64,000 bases of DNA, taken from NCBI RefSeq assembly GCF_008831285.2, contig NC_045143.1, forward strand, positions 3,109,503 through 3,173,502, written 5' to 3'. Origin of the DNA: Nymphaea colorata (Eukaryota > Streptophyta > Magnoliopsida > Nymphaeales > Nymphaeaceae). Both the position numbers and the translations under genes were made by a program. Below the pieces are notes generated by a model. It ran no database searches. It saw nothing but the letters and a program-made list of their open reading frames with translations, and had not been told where the DNA came from. Below are positions 24,831 to 36,043 of this stretch, in pieces. The first letter of the stretch is position 1. Each line of letters opens with the position of its first letter.

Positions 24831-25381
24831 TTTTGGGTTTTAACGAAGGGAAGGGCTATGCTGACACCTTAACCATCATTCAAGCTCTATTAGTTGTTTG
24901 ACGTTATTTTCACTGTATTTAAAGTAATTAAAGGCGTGGTGAGAAAGTCGAGGACTTTCTTCACTATCGTACAGTTATTTTAACTTTTAAAATGAAAGAA
25001 TAAAGTTGGTGGAAAAACGGTCCACTTTGTTCACTGGGCTTTAAAATTTTAAGTATGCTTTAGCAAAAGTACACCCAAAGTAGTACTGCGGGCCATAGGA
25101 TTTAAAAGACCAATTTGACGTGAACTTCACCTCTAATCTAAGTTTTACTAAAATAAAGACAGTATCATTATTCTCATCATCTCCACCTTAAATCCGCCAA
25201 CAGAAGAAGATGAAATAAAATATAGATTTAAAAAAAAAAAAGTATAAGCACCCTAATGTCTATATCAACGCTAAATCAATGTATAGTATGCTTATGCTTT
25301 AATTCAAATTGCTTATGTGAAAAATAACTTTGATGTCATAAGATCGTTAATTTGGTGTGTTTAGACTAAAAAAGATTATTA

Positions 25382-25385
<4 letters not shown>

Positions 25386-25472
<87 letters not shown>
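25386..25472. repeat. Compound (AT)n(AG)n microsatellite
   Basis: About 26 AT units followed directly by about 16 AG units. Likely highly polymorphic. Confidence 0.97.
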
Positions 25473-25476
<4 letters not shown>

Positions 25477-25489
25477 TTGGTAACCATGG

Positions 25490-25790
25490 TTAGGTGAAAG
25501 CAGAGGGAGTGTGGGCCAATTAGAAGAACATGATCGTGCTTGCATGTGAGTGGGGCCACCTTCACGTCTGCGCGTCGGCGTTCCCTCCCACCGCGTCCCT
25601 CTCTCCCGTGACCCTGCCGGCCACGTCATCGCTGCCGCGGTGCGCGTTAAGGCGCGTGCTGACTCGGACACCGGACGTCCACGTGGCAGCTGCCACCAAT
25701 CTCCTTCGCCCATGCGCCCGTCTTTATAACCCGCGGGTTTGGTCCGTCCCCGGATCCGGCCCACCGTTAATCCAAAAAAACTAAAGGCAA
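25490..25790 (+). promoter_or_regulatory. Isolated GC-rich promoter-like island (G-box, C-box, TATA)
   Basis: A sharply GC- and CpG-rich block of about 250 bp in AT-rich surroundings. It contains GGCCACGTCATC (25619-25630, bZIP C-box type), TCCACGTGGCAG (25678-25689, G-box/ABRE type), CCACCAAT and TTTATAA (25723-25729) in promoter order on the plus strand. Transcription would begin near 25755. The first downstream ATG (25799) opens only 13 codons and no plausible gene follows. The 84-codon frame over the island has no family features. Confidence 0.45.
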
Positions 25791-25799
25791 AAAGAGAGA

Positions 25800-28700
25800 T
25801 GCGTCTGTCTCCTTTTTTATGGATTTTTCCTCATTTTTAAGTCCAATTATTTTGTTAAAATTATTTAATATTATATCTTTACTAAAGAACGGATCTTTCT
25901 TAGCCAGGAAAGGAACAAATGCCGTCAACAACTTGGGTTTCCCAAGTCTCTCCAAAATTGAGTTGGAACATGTGGCGCTTCCGTTATATATATATATTTA
26001 TATATACATAACTGGGGATCCAAACTCATCTCAAATTGAACCACGAAGAATGACTTCAGGTCTAAGGTTTTGACATGAAGGCAAGGATCTCAGATGCGGA
26101 GATCCATTGTTTTTCTAAACTGTGGGTCCGGAAAATCAGTTTTCATTTCCTTGGATTATAGTTCGAAATCAGTGTTCAAACCAATAGATTCGGACCTACT
26201 TAAACAATTTATACGTAAACCCAACAAATCCTTAAATAATAGTTGATTAAATAAATCTTCCCTGTTGAAAATCGTTATTTTGTTGAATTTTCAAACATGC
26301 AATAAGTGAAGAATAGATTGAAATGGCGGAGTGTAATCAGGGGGCAATGTGGTTCACACCCAAAATGTTGTTGGTTTAAATCTTGTAATCGCTATCAGGT
26401 TTTAATTTGTTACTTTTTTTTAAAGCTGCAAAGGGTAGCAATTTTGATATTTGAGTTGAAGAGTGTAATGTAAGTCTATTCAAACTCCAAAACAAGTCAA
26501 AACCATGAAGGCATGATTTTGAGGGTTTTAAGCTAAAGTAAACATTAAAAAAAAAAGATCAGTGAAGAATCAATTCGATTTCACACACACCCTAAGGTTG
26601 CGTTTGATAGCCTCGTATCGGTTGCGTTTGATAGCCTCATATCTGAGATTTGATGATGCATTGAATGATATGCTTTCCAAAATTAAAAATCATGGATTTA
26701 AGGTTGGACGGATGGACCTACCTTAAATTCATGGATTTGGATCTCAAATCACCATGAATTTGAAATTTACGATAAAACAAACACACCCTAATTGTTAGTT
26801 GTTCATGTCCATAAGAATCTTGAAATTTTATTATTAGCTTAAATGAAAAACAGAAAATAGGCCGATTCTGCTCGGTGCATGTTGACATCCCAGCATCAAA
26901 CTCTAGTAAAAGTTTGAGAAGTATTTTTGTGAAATTACATCTTTCTCATTCTATTTTCGCGTGGTAAGTACAAATATTAAAAAAAAAAAAAAACCCTAGA
27001 AAGCATCCAGAGACTTTTCTTAAAAGGTTAAGAAAAGTTTGCAGATAAGTTATCATTGGTATTAGATTTTTCTGCAAAGATCAGAAAACCTAATTTAAAC
27101 ATCAGTTTTCATGGTTTTTTATTTTATTATATCTTTCATATTCGTTTCCTCTGACTCTCTAACAGCCAACTCTATTCGTAGCCACGATCAAATAAATAAA
27201 TAAAAAAATAAAGTGGTACCGACGATTTTCCGTAGGACCCATTACTGCTGTCAGTATCGATATCAGCACCAGATTAGCTTGCTGCCGCTATATTTTACTT
27301 AAAAAAAATTAATGAATAAGTGCTTCTAAAATTATTTAATAAAACCAAAAAAATTTACAGACACCCATAGTTGCACCCAGTAGCTTTTTCTACTTTTCGT
27401 TCTTTAACACGACTTTCCAAAATATTTTTCCCACAAATCGCGCCTTATATACTAAACACTTTTTCCATAGGGTGTTTGGTAACAGAAATATTATAAGGGA
27501 TGTAGTATAATTAGTTGATTTTGTCGCACTAATAACATGTTCTTGGTTTGATTATTACCAGTATTACTCATTTAAACTGCAAACAGTGACATTCACAACA
27601 TTCATGTGTACCATAAGACCATTTAAGTTTCGAAGCAGTTTTGAACTTTGAGATTGAAAGGAAAATGGTTGTTTTCGCTCTTGCGAACCACTGAGCAAAC
27701 ATCTTCTTAGCAAAACAAGTCCACTTAATCTCATTCTCATTTGTTGTTAATGAGTCTGGCCCTACTAGACTAATCTCATTTTGTGGAGGAAAACTGGAAA
27801 AAAATAGAGTCGTCTGTTCTTACAGATGAACTGAATAATTTAAAAGCATGAGGCATGTTTATCCGGATTATGCGCTTTGAAATGAAAAGTCATTCTTCTA
27901 AAATTTTTCTATGTCGCGATATTTATCTTACTATGTGCTGGTAAGATGAAAATTTCAGCGTTCTTGATTGAAGGTGCGTTGGCTGTCATTGAATCGTGGG
28001 TACGCGGTGACTGGACTGAGGAACCGCTGTTAAAAACTAAGTGCGCAATTTGGATCATCTTTTTGAAAAAGACAATAATTTTCCTCTTCTTCCTTGGGGA
28101 TTCCACTGGTTCAGCTTTCTTGAATCTCATCTCTTTGGTTTTAAGAGGCAATTTTTGGAGATCAAAGATGATGGCACAATTAATTTGTTTAATCTTAGAA
28201 CTTCATTATAGATTTGCACGAGTAAACAATCAGTTAATTAGAGTCTAAGAAATCCAAAGAAACAAGACTACACTTAATTATCTTTTGGTAATCAAAGCAA
28301 AATGATTCTACACATCAAATCCTACTTTTTCCTGGTAAAGCTCAGAAAACATACCTGAGAAGTCATTCATTATTGTGGATTCTCCCCTTTAAGCTCGAAC
28401 AACGTCAAGCCAATGAGTAGCTTAACCAATAAGAAGCTCTTCAATGAACAGAATAAAGGACATTGATGTTCCACCAATATCCCTTTGAATGGCACATATG
28501 AGGAAAATATTCTAATAATAATTTTCTTGTTAATTTTTAAATTGAAAAGGGGGGAGAGAGAGAGAGTAATGGTAATGCACTACGTTGTGGACCTCAACCA
28601 TAATGGCTTGTGGAAAGACACTAAATATTGGACAGAACTCAATTAAATCGTGTTTAGCATTATTTCTTTACACCCTGTAAAAGAAATTGATAGTTATAAT

Positions 28701-29560
28701 GGTGATGCAGTAAGTGGTGGTCCTCAAACCCTTACGACTTCTTGTGAGTAGTGATACACATAATTTTGCATAGAAATAGAACCATTTGAATCGTGCAGAG
28801 CATGCTTATTAGTTTTAGTATTTCAGAGTTGGATATCAACGCAATACTACAACTTCAATATTAAGAATTAATTTTTTTTATAATTGGGTACACCAGTGGC
28901 GAAGCCAGGATTTTTTGATTGATGGGCGCTTGAATCACCCACCCGTGTCTGATGTGTGCATCACATGTGGCCAGATATGGGTCCAGTTTCATCATAATGA
29001 GACCAGAATTAAAACCATATGTAGCCCCGCTACTGGTGTACCGTTGATTTCTCACACTTGGAAACTGACCTGACCGACCTGTAACAGGAGTAAACAAATC
29101 ATACTACCATTGATGTACAAATTCGTATGTGCATCTATGTCATATTTAATTTATAATTGCAAGTGCATCCCTAGTTTTTTTATGGCAAGAAATTCCTACT
29201 GCAAAGCAAAATTTGAACTGTTGCTAAGTTTGAAGAGTTGGGGAGGCTTGAAGCAAAAATAGGCCAGAGTTCTTCTATTGGTCCTTCTTGCTTTGCTAGA
29301 GTTCAGATCTAAGGCCAACATAACTGAACAATGTTCATACCGTCTGCAGCTATGAAGCAGAAAACTCGATATTGGCTGCAAATTTTTCATTTTGAAAAAA
29401 TAAGAGATCAGATTGGCTTAGCGTACTATGACTCTTTCAGAAAAAATTTGTTCTATGACTCTTTCAGAATTTTCATTGAGAATCGACTCAACAGAATGAG
29501 TAAAGAGGATAAAGACAATGAATCAGCAAGAGAGAAAAATGGCCACTAGAAATTGGAAAA
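25800..29560. other. Intergenic, AT-rich, with MITE-like pieces
   Basis: No gene recognised. 26596-26643 is a 24-bp tandem duplication (GGTTGCGTTTGATAGCC...) at the left end of a probable Tourist-like MITE reaching AAACAAACACACCC near 26795. 26340-26395 has weak A/B-box-like words. 28895-29060 begins GTGGCGAAGCCAGG, a common plant repeat end. The overlapping frames at 27909-28248 could not be assigned. Confidence 0.45.
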
Positions 29561-29639
29561 ACGCATGAAGCTGTTAACGGAAGATTGTATGAGAAAGGGA
29601 GAAAAATAAAAACATATGGAAAGGCTACAATCATGGGAT

Positions 29640-29870
29640 CAGATGGAGATTTCATTCATCTAGGTAAGAACAATCTTGCCTATGATAACACGTAATTGTT
29701 TTGCCTATACAAAGGGACTCGACTCTGGCATTGTAATCATCTTCTCATCAATAAAATCTGTCTGAGTGCCTTTTGATCCTGGACGTAAGCTCAATCAGAG
29801 CTGAACCACGTTAATTCCTGTTCTCTTCTTTCGTTTTTCTTTACCACCAATGAACATTAATTCCAAAGTG
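29640..29870 (+). mobile_element. Probable LTR fragment of a retrotransposon
   Basis: The order of signals is that of a plant copia-type LTR end: GCCTATACAAAGGGACTCG, TTGTAATCATC, TCATCAATAAAA (polyadenylation-like), then TGGACGTAAGC and GAACCACGTTAATTCC. No partner LTR or internal domains were found, so this is at most a remnant. Confidence 0.45.
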
Positions 29871-31418
29871 GGTTCGATTTAGAATTTTTTTGTTACTTGT
29901 GCTACGGGTTTTCTGAAAACCACCAGATACAAACCACAGACTGAAGCCCACCATATAGAAAAGAAATAAAGTTTTCATGTTCTTCTTCGCATTTGGAACC
30001 CTCATTCAACTGGACAGAGATTGAACCACAATCAGTGGGTAGAAATACAGTAATAAGTCTGAAAAATACTGGGCCGTTTCCGAAATCAAAAGCATAAGCA
30101 AACAGATGATTGCTGTCTTGCACTCTGTCTTCAAATACGTTACTGAAAGGAAAAGGAGCAAGTCCTGCGTGGAATTCTTAGGGATCGTTGAGAGTGCCAG
30201 TACAATAAAGGCACTCAGAGAGAATGTTGGGACCTAGAAAACACACTATAAGGAACACCATGCAAAGAGGGCAGTTATTATCAATTGTTTGAATAAAGTT
30301 GAATAAGATGTAAAAAAAGGACAATTTGATATATCCACCTTCAGATGGTGAGTCACTCTACATTCTTTTTTTAAAAAATTTACCAACTTTTGGTAATTTT
30401 TACACCATCTGTTTTTTAAATGTTTTGAAATATTGTGTTCATGTTTGATTCTGGCAATTCAAGAGTTCGTACCCTCCAGACCAACCTAAAAAGAAATCAA
30501 CATGGTCAATCCACGCTACGAATTAGTCATAAACTGAAAATTGAAGTTCGATAAGGTCAGGTCTAGAAAAAAAAACTTTTTATGGCATCAACCCACTTAG
30601 CTTACGGGTGTTCGTAACTTAAAAAATATTGATTGGTCCACACATATCGTCTACCACATAATAATTTGAGAAAGCAAAATCACCACCATGACCACTACAC
30701 TTGTGGAGAAAGAAAATACAGGCCAAGCTCCAAGGACAAACCCATCCCTCACCACGATCACTTAATGATTTCTCATTTTACGTACAGAAAAGAGGAGAAG
30801 AATCCAACACTGACGTACAAGTCAAACCCATAAAAAAGTGGAGTGCCTGCTTGCAAGAAGGCGGATTTCTTCTTCTTTTTTTTTTCTATTCAGACAGGCA
30901 AACTATCCTACAAAATTATGCCAACAGAGATACACCATGATCGTCTTTCTTAAACTTGAAGCCCTTAAGTTCAAGTTGAATGTAAATACTCCAAAAAACC
31001 TGGTTTTTTGAAGTGTCACTTAAATTCTCTCCAACATCTAACATCTTATTTTTCAAAAATCTTAAGAGGGGCCCGTTGCTTTGCCCCTGTCCATAAGCAC
31101 TTCTCTGATTTAAAACTACTTGTTCCAATGTTGCTAAAACAAATCAAACACGCTAAAAAGTGTTGCAGGCCTAAGCGCTCAATTTTTTACTCCCGATGGT
31201 TTCCTAAGTTTGTTTTAAAGAATGAAGCATACTCATAAAATATTGTGTTACAATGTTTTACAAAAACTCACTAACTTTAGAACAAATTGTGGCAAACTGT
31301 TTTTGTCTCCAAAACATAACATATTTTTGAAAACTAATTTGTAAAGAAGCTTCGGTAGAAGGGACACCGCTGGCATTGCCGGAAACTTTTCCCCTTAATA
31401 ATAATGTTGGATCTTGTA
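29871..31418. other. Intergenic, nothing recognised
   Basis: Short frames only. No family features seen on either strand. Confidence 0.45.
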
Positions 31419-31743
31419 GGAGTATGGACTGGTTCAACCTGAACGGAATCAAGTGTGCGTTGGACATGCCGATCCCAAAAAACATCTCACACTTGGAGTT
31501 GGGAACGGGCCGGCGACTCTTAGTGTTGGCGATGATGGTTCTAGTGTTCTTAGTGAATGTGACGACGAGTACCAGAAAGATGCACATACATTCGTTTACA
31601 CGATCCAGCAAGGCAAGCTTCTGAACCCTGAGCAGAAGGCTGACCCCGAAACTTACGCCGACTGTATCCATTGGTGCCTGCCCGGGCTGCCCGACACTTG
31701 GAATGAATTCTTCAACGAGTTTTTTTTTTTCCTTATTTTTTAG
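31419..31743 (+). pseudogene. TBL/PMR5-family (wall acetyltransferase-like) 3' end, frameshifted
   Basis: One frame gives [20 protein letters not shown] then [13 protein letters not shown] and FLVNVTT. A second frame takes over with [36 protein letters not shown] and [12 protein letters not shown]. In intact TBL proteins these blocks are one continuous C-terminus, and the last holds the conserved DxxH motif (here DCIH). The change of frame near 31560 is therefore a disabling frameshift. The C-terminus ends in a T-rich run coding poly-Phe, and nothing of the N-terminal GDS half lies upstream. TBL proteins O-acetylate wall polysaccharides in the Golgi; this copy cannot. Confidence 0.8.
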
Positions 31744-31759
31744 TGTAAGCTTGTCTCCT

Positions 31760-32201
31760 TTGGCCTGACAAGGTAAAAGGCGGCTAGGAAGCAGGGGCTG
31801 TCTTTATTTTCTCAGTGTCTCACTAGCTGTATTTCCATGTTTTATTCATTTGATTAATGCAAAACTTCTAGCACTCAGTGTTATTATTGAGAATGATCAG
31901 TAAAATGATGGTGATGGTGAGCTTGTTTTAGATGTTTGGCTATTTATTTGTATATTCAAAAAACAAAGAGAGAGAAACAAGAACATCTATAAGGGCGTGT
32001 AACACTTTCCAAGATTTGAACTACGAACATGACTACAATATGACATCCAACCTAACTGTTTGTACTACTTGTAAAAAAAAAGTGGTTAAAGTGCAAGGCT
32101 CACATTAGGGCAAAACATGAGAGTATCTGACATGACCCATAAGAACAAAAAGACACACCATATTTTTCACATGTACATTTGTCTTTTATTCAAAATATAA
32201 T

Positions 32202-32254
<53 letters not shown>

Positions 32255-33480
32255 ATGATCGCTTTTAAGCAACAACTGGCGATCTTGATAACCAAACCCA
32301 TATAAAGTTTTCTGAAAAATATATATATAAAAATAGATCCACCATTTTTTCATAATATATATATATATTAGATCCACTAAATCGACCAACCTACGTATGA
32401 CATAAAAATAAATGGTAGTAAGATGTCAGTAAAAGTTGAATATGAAGAAAATACATTTCACAATTGACAACAAATTTAAAGGAGTTTGACACCTAACCCA
32501 TTCCTTTATAAATCAATTGCTTTGGGTGAATCCTGAGAAGTCACTTGATTCTTTCAAATTTGAAATACTGATGTGCCAAAATGTCTATGGTAAAACTGAT
32601 AATTCATGAAGCTAAGGATCTTAAGTTGGATCCTGAAATCCTTACTTCACATTTTCTTTCCATTGAAAAAATGTCATATTTAAGGGAAAGTCTGATTTTA
32701 AGTCCACGGTTATTAAATCCTAAGGATTTTAGATGAGGTGCCAATAAATGTTTCTAAGCACTTAATACGTCTCCAAGAACAACATGCAAACATGGACAAC
32801 TCGGAAGTACACAGGCTAGAAGAAAATCTAGGTGAAAAAACTATTTAAATCCCCAACCAGATAAGCTTGTCCGACCAACCTCAACTAAGTCCACCAACGT
32901 GAACCCGGTGACTGCTAGACATAGTAGGCCACCACATACCCGACTATGCACCATGAACTTGGTAAGTCTGAGCTAAGTTGAGTCTTCAGCCATTACCAAC
33001 TCCATTAAGTGTTTAATTTCAATTAACATATCATTAATCTCAACTTTATTAATTTCATTGCCTAATATCGCACTTGGGCTAAACTAATTGGCATTTGAAG
33101 TTATTATGCATCAAGCTGACTCGCATCGCATAAGTTTACAGGAGGACGCAATTAAGAGTGGCGCACTTGATTTGACCGAACGAGTATTAAATTTGCTAAG
33201 TTTGTTCAAGTCAAGGCATCAATGCAGCAGGATCTTATTTTTAATTATAGCACTCAACTTTTTGAACACAAAGGCAGTCGAATTCCATGTATTCTGATCT
33301 GAAAATTCAAAAAACATTATGGAGCTTCGCCAGGTAGGTCATTGTCAAATTAATAAGAGATAAATGCTTCATTGTTTGTACTTTGTTTTGTGTACTACGT
33401 GCATGTGCATGTTGTATGTTGTTTGTCTAATGAATAAAAACTTTTTTGTTTCACAATAAGTGAACTTCATTATGGAGCAT
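31760..33480. other. Intergenic with (AC)n(AT)n microsatellite
   Basis: 32202-32256 is an (AC)n tract running into (AT)n. The rest is AT-rich without recognisable genes. Confidence 0.55.
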
Positions 33481-33501
33481 TTGGTAACCTCTGATTTCAT
33501 A

Positions 33502-34095
33502 TCAGTAAAATCTCTGATTCATGAAACTGAAGAGCGAAAGCGCTTCCTCGTACTTCTTGCCTTTGATGTACCCAGCAATCATCGGATTCCAAGCAATGGC
33601 ATCCCGTTCAGGACTTTTATCAAGCAGAAGGCGTGCATCGTCCAAGCTACCGCACCCAGAGTACATATGAATTAGAGCATTCTGCACGAAAGAGAACGAA
33701 TCCTTCCCATATTTTATGATCTGCACATGAAATTCCTTCCCGCAATCCAACGCCAATTCTCGATGAAACGCCTTAAGAACAAAAGGGAAGGTGTAGTTGT
33801 CGGGACGCAATCCATTGTTCAGCATGTCGACGTAGACGGCGGCGGCGGCTCTAGGATCGTTCCAGCGAGCGTAACATCTGATAATGGTGTGCCAAGCGAA
33901 CGTCTTTGCTTGGTAATGCTCTTTGTTTCGGGTGAATTGAGCGTGAATTTGTCTCAGTTCCTTAATGCTATTGCACTTCTCCAGAAGAAGGATTGACGGG
34001 TTGTGGTTGTGATTCTTTGGGTGGTGGGCAGTGGTGCCGATGGTGGTGGGGAGTAGTGGAAGACTCTCTAGAGTGGAGGCCATGGGCGGCCTCAT
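33502..34095 (-). pseudogene. PPR protein (PLS type), truncated after two to three repeats
   Basis: From the ATG at 34093-34095 the frame gives 197 residues. After an N-terminal stretch come LEKCNSIKELRQIHAQF, AWHTIIRCYARWNDPRAAA, YVDMLNNGLRPDNYTFPFVL, FVQNALIHMYSGCGSLDDA and WNPMIAGYIKGKKYEEALSL. These are typical PLS-class PPR repeats of organelle RNA-editing factors, which normally have 10-20 repeats and an E/DYW tail (500-900 residues). Here the frame stops straight after the third long repeat (FMNQRFY) and no continuation lies to the left. It is most likely a truncated copy; a spliced or short functional protein is less likely. An upstream GTG/TTG-initiated extension is not used because plant genes start with ATG. 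Confidence 0.75.
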
Positions 34096-34199
34096 TCCGG
34101 AGAACGGGGAAACTGAAAAGCAGAGCTGTGGCCGGAGACTGTGGAGAAGATCATGCAACTCCTACACCGTCGAGGCACTGGCGGTGAGTAGCCGCATCG

Positions 34200-36040
34200 A
34201 TTCAAAATGACACTCTGTTGGCCTATTCCCATAAGATAGGTGAAGATGGGGCTCTGCACTCTGATAGGGACAACTGATACGGAGGTGTTATCCATCAGAG
34301 AGGAAGGCAACACTCCCTCTAAACAACAAGAGGGAAAACCAGCTCTAGCTTTCAATCTCTCTCAAATGTTAATTGCAAATCCATCAGTTAAGACGAAAAA
34401 AAACTTTGTAAACGCAAGATTATATAGAACCAAAATACAAGAATTTAATGAAATTAAGAACCTCCACCTCAATGTAGCAAAGCAGGAACAGGTAATGAGA
34501 GGATGCTTAAACCTTTAACAACGGACGGCCATTTATAATAACATAAGAAACGGCATTGATCCCGAGGTTGGCCTCGTTACCATCATTTCTAGATAATTAC
34601 AAGTTGCAACTAGATTTTGGAGGTCTTCTAGCAACCAATGAAGATAGAGATTAAACAGGGTTCTTGGGAGAAAATAACTGAATTGAATTGCAAATACATA
34701 TCAAGCACCGGTTTCCAGCACCCTTCAAGAAGGATTAAATGGTGGTTGAACATCTTGAAACCATGTAGTTCACGAAATTATGTAACATAACCAGGCATAC
34801 GATTCACTTCCATAGAATTTATCTACAAAACATTGCCAAGTGGTGTGAAAGAAAGAAACTATTGCTGAAACAGTAACTCACAAACTTAGCAAACTCCAAA
34901 GCAGTTATTCGGGAGGAAGATGGACTCCCCCCATCTCGATAGCCTACCTGGTTCGCGCTTTGAACCATAGTAGCAGCCGCTAGGGGTGTACATGTGTTCG
35001 AGTATTTGTAATCGAAATGATTTCGAAAAACATTTATAAATTTTTAGCTGTGTGAAAACAAAACGAAAGTAGTTTCGAATATGAAAAAAAAAATATATTT
35101 TTATTAAAAAACTGAAATGTAAAATATAAAATATAAACGAGATGTAACAATAGTATGGCGAATAAACCAGTATTATCAACATGGCTTCGAATGATATATC
35201 GGATCCTTGCCAATACGATACGAAGCCAATACATGTTTTATTTTCATTTTTCAAAATCAATTTAAAATATTTAAATTCAAAAATTTGAAAAATAAAGCGG
35301 TAGGTGACGATATATCATTGATACGTATCAGTGGATGTGTTGTGTAAGTGTAAGAAATCAATTCCGATACGGAGCTCATACTCTTACTTGCAACATTCAA
35401 AATCAATGAACTGTCCAAAATATAAAATAAAATAAAAAACACGAGAAGGAAAATATAACATATTTTTCTGCCGCCCACAACATGCTCTAACTAAAAATAA
35501 ATAACAGAGCCGCCTAATCCCACTTGCACTGGGGAGCCTCGAGGAGAAATAAATGACGTCCATGATGGTGAACGGAAAAATCGGTTGTTTGGATTTAGAA
35601 GGAAAAAAGTTATTCCATGATTGCCGTTGCATGCATCGTTTCGATGCACAGGCTTCCAGCAACGATACTGAGGATCTAAACGGCAACAAGACAGAATACT
35701 ACAACCTTAGAGAATAAAACAATCAACCGCATCCACATTGATAAGCACCTCAATTCAATTCATTCAAAGATGCCGAATGCATCTTACTGTTCTTTCTTCC
35801 GAGAAAGAAAAAATATAATAGAAGTAAAGACGGCAGGACAATTAAAATGTAAACGGCAAAGCATGTTTATTACTTCTCAAAAGAACATGACTGCTTCCTA
35901 CTGTTATTCCTACTTGTGTCCGTCTTAAAGGTTGTCGCTTCTTTCGACTTGTTCAACATTACGTTCCAGTCAGGCAGTCACATTCCACAAGATCACCAGG
36001 ATTGTCCTGACATATACAAATAAGCAAGTTCCATTAAGCA
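34200..36040. other. Intergenic; repeat remnants
   Basis: 34983 begins TAGGGGTGTACATG, a hAT-like end without a partner. 35120-35398 is a GATACG-family repeat. No genes seen; 35700-36040 is probably 3' flank of the XH gene. Confidence 0.45.
35120..35398. repeat. GATACG-rich dispersed repeat, copy 2
   Basis: CCAATACGATACGAAGCC, an AT-rich core, then TGATACGTATCAGTGG and CCGATACGG with an end containing TTGCAACATT. Shares words, order and end with the copies at 3900 and 40616. Confidence 0.5.
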
Positions 36041-36043
36041 CTC

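Noticed and set aside
25530-25784. 84-codon frame over the GC-rich island as a gene
   Set aside because: Starts inside the promoter-like block and is better explained by high GC giving few stops.
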